This document shows positions 13,885 through 17,294 of a stretch of DNA of 17,294 nucleotides, in pieces. Source of the DNA: an uncultured Oscillospiraceae bacterium (lineage in GTDB: Bacteria; Bacillota; Clostridia; Oscillospirales; Oscillospiraceae); the NCBI GenBank assembly GCA_934565415.1, contig CAKTHQ010000042.1:1-17294 (forward strand). The letters are read 5' to 3'. Both the position numbers and the translations under genes were made by a program. Position 1 is the stretch's first letter, and each line of letters begins with the position of its first letter. The notes beneath the pieces were generated by a model. It worked only from the letters and a program-made list of their open reading frames with translations, did no database searches and had not been told where the DNA came from.

Positions 13885-13891
13885 CATCACC
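13861..13891 (+). terminator. Hairpin over the queA stop codon, possible weak terminator
   Basis: A perfect 12-bp inverted repeat (GGTGATGCTATG at 13861-13872 and CATAGCATCACC at 13880-13891) with a 7-nt loop spans the last six codons and stop of queA. A T-run (TTTTTATT) follows, but only about 13 nt later, so it is not a classic terminator. It may lower expression of the genes downstream or stabilise the queA message. Confidence 0.45.
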
Positions 13892-13935
13892 AAGAATTTC
13901 CAATTTTTATTCAGAAAGCGAAAGGAGACCAGCCA

Positions 13936-14484
13936 ATGATTGCTCCGGTAGATATAACCAATGTTTGCTTGGAGACCCCAAGATTATTGCTGAGGTCCTG
14001 GAAGGAGACGGACCTGCAGGATTTTTACGAGTACGCCAGCGTAGACGGCGTTGGACAGATGGCCGGTTGGGCACCGCACAAATCCCTAGAAGAAACAAAG
14101 TCTATCCTGAAGCTGTTTATGGACGGGAAAAAGACTTTTGCCGTTGTAGACCGTAAGACCCAAAGGGTCATCGGCTCCATCGGCCTGGAGGAGCGGGATG
14201 CTCCGGATGAACTGAATGGCCAGGGAAGAGAATTGGGATATGTATTAGCCAAGCCCTATTGGGGGCAGGGGCTGATGCCGGAGGCTGTCAAAGAAGTGAT
14301 CCGGTATTGCTTTACGGTCCTGCACTGGGACTGGCTGACCTGTGCCCACTTTGTATCCAACGGACAGTCCCGCCGGGTCATTGAAAAATGCGGCTTTACC
14401 TATTTGAGCGATATTCAGTTTGAGACCCGTATTGGCACGGTAGAGCCCACAAGAGAATATATTCTATACAATCAAAAGAGGTAA
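13936..14484 (+). CDS. GNAT-family N-acetyltransferase (RimJ/RimL-like)
   Basis: The 182-residue protein begins with the RimJ/RimL-type signature LETPRLLLRSWKETDLQDFY and has the acetyl-CoA binding region LGYVLAKPYWGQGLMPEAVK (about 98-117, motif A with the Q/RxxGxG/A-like loop) and the C-terminal block SNGQSRRVIEKCGF (about 145-158) common to this subfamily. Such enzymes acetylate amino groups of proteins, antibiotics or small molecules; the substrate here is unknown. The AAAGGAG ribosome site is 9 nt before the ATG. It sits between queA and tgt, with tgt 3 nt downstream, so it is in the queuosine transcript, but no role in queuosine synthesis is known for this family. Confidence 0.9.
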   Translation: MIAPVDITNVCLETPRLLLRSWKETDLQDFYEYASVDGVGQMAGWAPHKSLEETKSILKLFMDGKKTFAVVDRKTQRVIGSIGLEERDAPDELNGQGRELGYVLAKPYWGQGLMPEAVKEVIRYCFTVLHWDWLTCAHFVSNGQSRRVIEKCGFTYLSDIQFETRIGTVEPTREYILYNQKR

Positions 14485-14487
14485 TTT

Positions 14488-15618
14488 ATGTTCGAACTGC
14501 TGAAAACGGAAGGAAAGGCCCGCCGGGGCGTTTTTACCTGTGCCCACGGCACGGTCCAGACTCCTGTCTTTATGAATGTCGGTACTCAAGGAGCCATCAA
14601 AGGAGCTCTCAGTGCCGTAGATCTAAAAAATATCGGCTGCCAAGTGGAGCTCAGCAACACCTATCATCTGCATCTGCGGCCCACGGATACCGTGGTGCGG
14701 CAGATGGGAGGCCTTCATAAGTTTATGACCTGGGATGGCCCTATTCTGACGGATTCCGGCGGTTTCCAGGTGTTCAGCCTGGCCTCTCTGCGGAAAATCA
14801 AAGAGGAAGGCGTAACCTTTGCTTCCCATATTGATGGACACAAAATTTTTATGGGGCCGGAAGAGAGTATGCAGATCCAGTCCAATCTGGGCAGCGATAT
14901 CTGCATGGCCTTTGATGAATGCATCGAAAATCCCTCCCCCAGGGACTATGTTCAGAAGAGTGTTGACCGCACCTACCGCTGGCTGGTTCGCTGCAAGGCA
15001 GAAAACGCCCGATTGAACAGCCTGCCCGATACGGTGAATCCCCAGCAAATGCTGTGGGGCATCAACCAAGGCGGCACCTATCCCGATATTCGAATCGACC
15101 ACATGAAGCGAATCGCGGACTTGGACCTGCCCGGTTATGCCATCGGCGGCTTGGCTGTGGGGGAGACAGCCGAGGAAATGTATGACATTATCGAGGCAGT
15201 GGAGCCCTTTATGCCCAAAGACAAGACCCGGTATCTGATGGGCGTGGGAACCCCTACCAATATCATTGAGTCCGTTGCGCGGGGAGTGGATTTTTTCGAT
15301 TGCGTGATGCCCGCCCGGAACGCTCGCCATGCCAGGCTCTTTACATGGGAAGGAGCCATCAACCTGAAAAACGCCAAATACCAGCTGGACGACAGCCCCA
15401 TCGACCCAAAGTGTGATTGTCCGGTGTGCCGCCGGTATTCCAAGGCATATATCCGTCACCTGTTCGTTGCGGAGGAAATGCTGGCCATGCGTTTGTGCGT
15501 CATGCACAATCTGTATTTCTACAATAAACTGATGGAGCGGATTCGCAGCTCTCTGGATGCGGGGACCTTTGCCCAGTTCAGACAGGAATACTCTGAAAAA
15601 TTGGCAAGAAGAATTTGA
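14488..15618 (+). CDS. tgt: tRNA-guanine transglycosylase
   Basis: Tgt swaps guanine 34 of tRNAs with GUN anticodons for the queuosine precursor. The 376-residue protein has LTDSGGFQVFSL with the conserved Asp, FDCVMPARNARHARLFTW with the Asp nucleophile, and the zinc site CDCPVCRRYSKAYIRHL (CxCx2C with a later His). In GGLAVGE the Val matches bacterial enzymes that use preQ1, where the human enzyme has Gly and uses queuine; the neighbouring queA gene fits this. The start is ATG at 14488, 3 nt after the GNAT stop, with AGAGG upstream, so translation is probably coupled. No obvious terminator follows. Confidence 0.97.
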   Translation: MFELLKTEGKARRGVFTCAHGTVQTPVFMNVGTQGAIKGALSAVDLKNIGCQVELSNTYHLHLRPTDTVVRQMGGLHKFMTWDGPILTDSGGFQVFSLASLRKIKEEGVTFASHIDGHKIFMGPEESMQIQSNLGSDICMAFDECIENPSPRDYVQKSVDRTYRWLVRCKAENARLNSLPDTVNPQQMLWGINQGGTYPDIRIDHMKRIADLDLPGYAIGGLAVGETAEEMYDIIEAVEPFMPKDKTRYLMGVGTPTNIIESVARGVDFFDCVMPARNARHARLFTWEGAINLKNAKYQLDDSPIDPKCDCPVCRRYSKAYIRHLFVAEEMLAMRLCVMHNLYFYNKLMERIRSSLDAGTFAQFRQEYSEKLARRI

Positions 15619-15735
15619 CGCAAGTAAATCTGACAGCTGTATCATAACGGAAATACATTGGATTTTAAATAGCACACAATTAAAAATATTTATAAAAAAT
15701 TAAAGACTGATGCCGGAATACCGAACGGTTTACAG

Positions 15736-15764
15736 TTGAAAAATACACTGATTTGTGATATAGT
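15736..15764 (+). promoter_or_regulatory. Promoter for the secreted C39-SleB protein
   Basis: TTGAAA (15736-15741), a 17-bp spacer and TATAGT (15759-15764), with TGA before the -10 (extended form). The predicted start is near 15771, about 60 nt before the chosen start codon. The sequence before it (15619-15735) is AT-rich and holds no gene. Confidence 0.72.
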
Positions 15765-15831
15765 GTTAGATGCTTGGTACTATTGCTTTGCAGTAGTGCC
15801 TGGGCATTCCCCAGAAACAGGAGTCATGGTT

Positions 15832-17109
15832 ATGCGCATTTGCAAATTAAAAAACCACCTTATCCGTATATCTGCGTCTTTGCTTGTCCTTGTTCTGTTG
15901 ATCCAGTATCTGCCGGCATATGTTTTAGCAGATAGCAGCGAAGATAAAAGCACGGCGTCCTCTGTCTTGCCAGACCCCGATGAAGAGGATACGGAGCCAA
16001 CAGAGGAAGAGGAAACCGAGCCGGAGGAAACAACGGAGAGCACAGAGGAAACCGCATCTGCTGAGGAAACCGAAGAAACGGAATATGTGGAAGAAGACGA
16101 GTACGAAGATGCATCCGATGAGGCGGACGAGTACCATGAGGATGCCGATTTTGGCGATATTTACTACGCCAGTGGGCGTTTTTTCCCAGACTACACCTTA
16201 GAGGAGTACGGCAGTGTAAGATACGCTACCGGTACGATTCTGGATAATGGCTGCAGCGTTGTATGTATGGCATCCCTGGCAACCTATATGACCGGGCACC
16301 AGTATTACCCGGATGAGTTGGCGGGGTATTTTGGCAGCAAATGCGACAACAATGTACAGCGCCTCAAATACATGGCAGATATGTTGGAAATTCCGTACAC
16401 CATGGCCAGGGATTATCGAGATGTCTTAGCAGCTTTGGAGCAGGGGAAGGTTGTTATTCAGTTGATGAACAGCAAATCACTGTTTACAAAATCCCAGCAT
16501 TTCATTATGATTCGAGGCATGAAAGCCAACGGACTGCTGGATGTATTTGATCCCTCTCAGAAGAACCGGGACAGTTGGTACTTACGGGATAAACTTCTAA
16601 ACGGCTTTACTACCGACGAAATTTGTTGGGGTTATGACGGTGCCTGGATCTTTGATCCTTCCGAAATGCCGGATGATCCGTACATTTACGAGCCGCCTGT
16701 CCGTCCCTATGTGGAGCCTCGGTATGAAGGTCTGCAGCTTACAGATGAAGAAACCAAGCTGCTGGCCCAGCTGGTATGGGTTGAAGCCAGAGGTGAGAGC
16801 GACGACGGCCAGCAGGCTATTGCAGAGGTTGTCCTCAACCGGTACACTTCCGGACTTTTCGGCAAGAGTTTGAGCGCTATTATCAACGACGAGGATGCTT
16901 TCGTGCAGCGAAAGCTTCTCAAGGCAGCCAAACCCGGTCAGGCCCAGTATGAAGCAATCGATCGGGCTTTGTATGGTCCCTATGTACTGCCCAAGGAAGT
17001 CCTGTTTTACGGGACGGTCCGGACGACGGACAATGTCTGGGGAAATATTGGCAGACATATTTTCTGTTATGCAAATGACTATGTGGTGGATACAAGCGAT
17101 CAAAAGTAA
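15832..17109 (+). CDS. Secreted C39-like peptidase / SleB-type cell-wall hydrolase fusion
   Basis: The 425-residue protein starts with a signal peptide (basic MRICKLKNHLIR, hydrophobic core to about residue 28, likely cut after VLA at 33). Residues 36-107 form a low-complexity Glu/Thr/Asp-rich linker. A C39-like papain-fold domain follows (about 110-275), with Cys141 in DNGCSVVCMAS, His223 in SQHFIMIRG and Asp240 in DVFDPSQ as a plausible catalytic triad. A proline-rich hinge leads to a SleB/Hydrolase_2 domain (about 303-419), with the catalytic Glu318 in VWVEARGES and the ending WGNIGRHIFCY. SleB domains cut peptidoglycan glycan strands. The ATG at 15832 is chosen because AGGAG ends 8 nt before it; a longer reading would start inside the promoter. 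Function in wall remodelling is inferred. It stands alone between a promoter and a terminator. Confidence 0.88.
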   Translation: MRICKLKNHLIRISASLLVLVLLIQYLPAYVLADSSEDKSTASSVLPDPDEEDTEPTEEEETEPEETTESTEETASAEETEETEYVEEDEYEDASDEADEYHEDADFGDIYYASGRFFPDYTLEEYGSVRYATGTILDNGCSVVCMASLATYMTGHQYYPDELAGYFGSKCDNNVQRLKYMADMLEIPYTMARDYRDVLAALEQGKVVIQLMNSKSLFTKSQHFIMIRGMKANGLLDVFDPSQKNRDSWYLRDKLLNGFTTDEICWGYDGAWIFDPSEMPDDPYIYEPPVRPYVEPRYEGLQLTDEETKLLAQLVWVEARGESDDGQQAIAEVVLNRYTSGLFGKSLSAIINDEDAFVQRKLLKAAKPGQAQYEAIDRALYGPYVLPKEVLFYGTVRTTDNVWGNIGRHIFCYANDYVVDTSDQK

Positions 17110-17114
17110 TCTTT

Positions 17115-17140
17115 ACCCGCAGCGAAAGCTGCGGGTTTTC
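17115..17140 (+). terminator. Rho-independent terminator of the C39-SleB gene
   Basis: A perfect 9-bp stem (ACCCGCAGC at 17115-17123, GCTGCGGGT at 17128-17136) with a stable GAAA loop, followed by TTTTC, 5 nt after the stop codon. Confidence 0.92.
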
Positions 17141-17223
17141 TGTTCCTTATATCGGAATATCGGGCCAAAGAGATAGTCCTTCCGCAAATAAAGCGATCTG
17201 CCGCAAATCTGTAATTGAATCAT

Positions 17224-17294
17224 AACCACCACTAAAGTGGTGGTTTGCACAGACCCTAGAAGGGTCATTACAGGCTTCACCCCTAAAGGGGCAT
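17224..17294. mobile_element. Row of three hairpins at the window edge, possible IS200/IS605-like end
   Basis: Hairpin 1 is a 10-bp inverted repeat with almost no loop (17224-17233 with 17236-17245), hairpin 2 is GACCCT/AGGGTC (17252-17257 with 17261-17266), and hairpin 3 is CCCC/GGGG with loop TAAA (17280-17291). Short hairpins in a row near an end are typical of IS200/IS605-type elements, whose transposase recognises folded single strands. No transposase is visible because the window stops here, so this is a tentative call from structure. Confidence 0.4.

Noticed and set aside
12577..13893. Minus-strand open frame of 438 codons opposite queA
   Set aside because: It is antisense to a clear queA and crosses the dapA start in another frame; no motif or ribosome site supports it.
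14623..15675. Minus-strand open frame of 350 codons opposite tgt
   Set aside because: It mirrors the tgt coding sequence, with no recognisable domain and no promoter or ribosome site.
15736..15831. Longer start (TTG at 15736) for the C39-SleB protein
   Set aside because: That codon is the -35 hexamer of a good promoter, and the extra 32 residues would displace the signal peptide from the N-terminus.
1..17294. CRISPR array or defence system
   Set aside because: No series of regularly spaced repeats and no cas, toxin-antitoxin or restriction genes are visible.

Overview
The window looks like chromosomal DNA from a low-to-mid GC Gram-positive anaerobe of class Clostridia, most likely a gut-type Oscillospiraceae-like lineage. 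This is an inference from four things: strong AGGAGG ribosome sites, near-consensus sigma-A promoters (often with an extended TGn -10), a T-box in front of tyrS, and a gene order of oapA-dxs-tlyA-nadK-argR-recN. The window is mostly housekeeping genes, tightly packed, but it holds several structured RNAs and some signs of mobile DNA.

Layout. (1) 1-2378, minus strand: a trans-translation block, read right to left as a HAD-family phosphatase, smpB (with its own promoter), a cyclophilin-type prolyl isomerase, and ssrA (tmRNA) with a terminator. Just beyond the tmRNA 3' end is a second 22-base copy of that end, the classic trace of an integrated element. (2) 2447-3320, plus strand: an 88-residue protein of unknown function and a Nudix hydrolase. 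(3) 3347-10306, plus strand: a large non-coding RNA of about 615 nt that I identify as OLE RNA (ornate, large, extremophilic), followed by oapA, the gene for its membrane partner, then dxs, tlyA, nadK, argR and recN with overlaps or very short gaps. (4) 10303-11870: a promoter that overlaps the recN stop codon, a tyrosine T-box riboswitch, tyrS and a terminator. (5) 11877-12743, minus strand: dapA. (6) 12794-15618, plus strand: queA, a GNAT acetyltransferase and tgt, a queuosine tRNA-modification cluster. (7) 15736-17139: a promoter, a secreted protein that fuses a C39-like cysteine-peptidase domain to a SleB-type cell-wall hydrolase domain, and a terminator. (8) 17221-17294: three consecutive hairpins at the window edge that resemble the end of a mobile element.

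How they work together. SmpB and tmRNA are obligate partners in ribosome rescue, and here they are co-located with only a prolyl isomerase between them. OLE RNA and OapA form a membrane-associated ribonucleoprotein. Their promoter is the only convincing one before recN, so isoprenoid synthesis (Dxs), ribosome methylation (TlyA), NADP supply (NadK), arginine control (ArgR) and DNA repair (RecN) are probably transcribed from it. QueA and Tgt catalyse two steps of queuosine synthesis. The most notable system is the OLE RNA-OapA pair. It is a described class, but rare and poorly understood.
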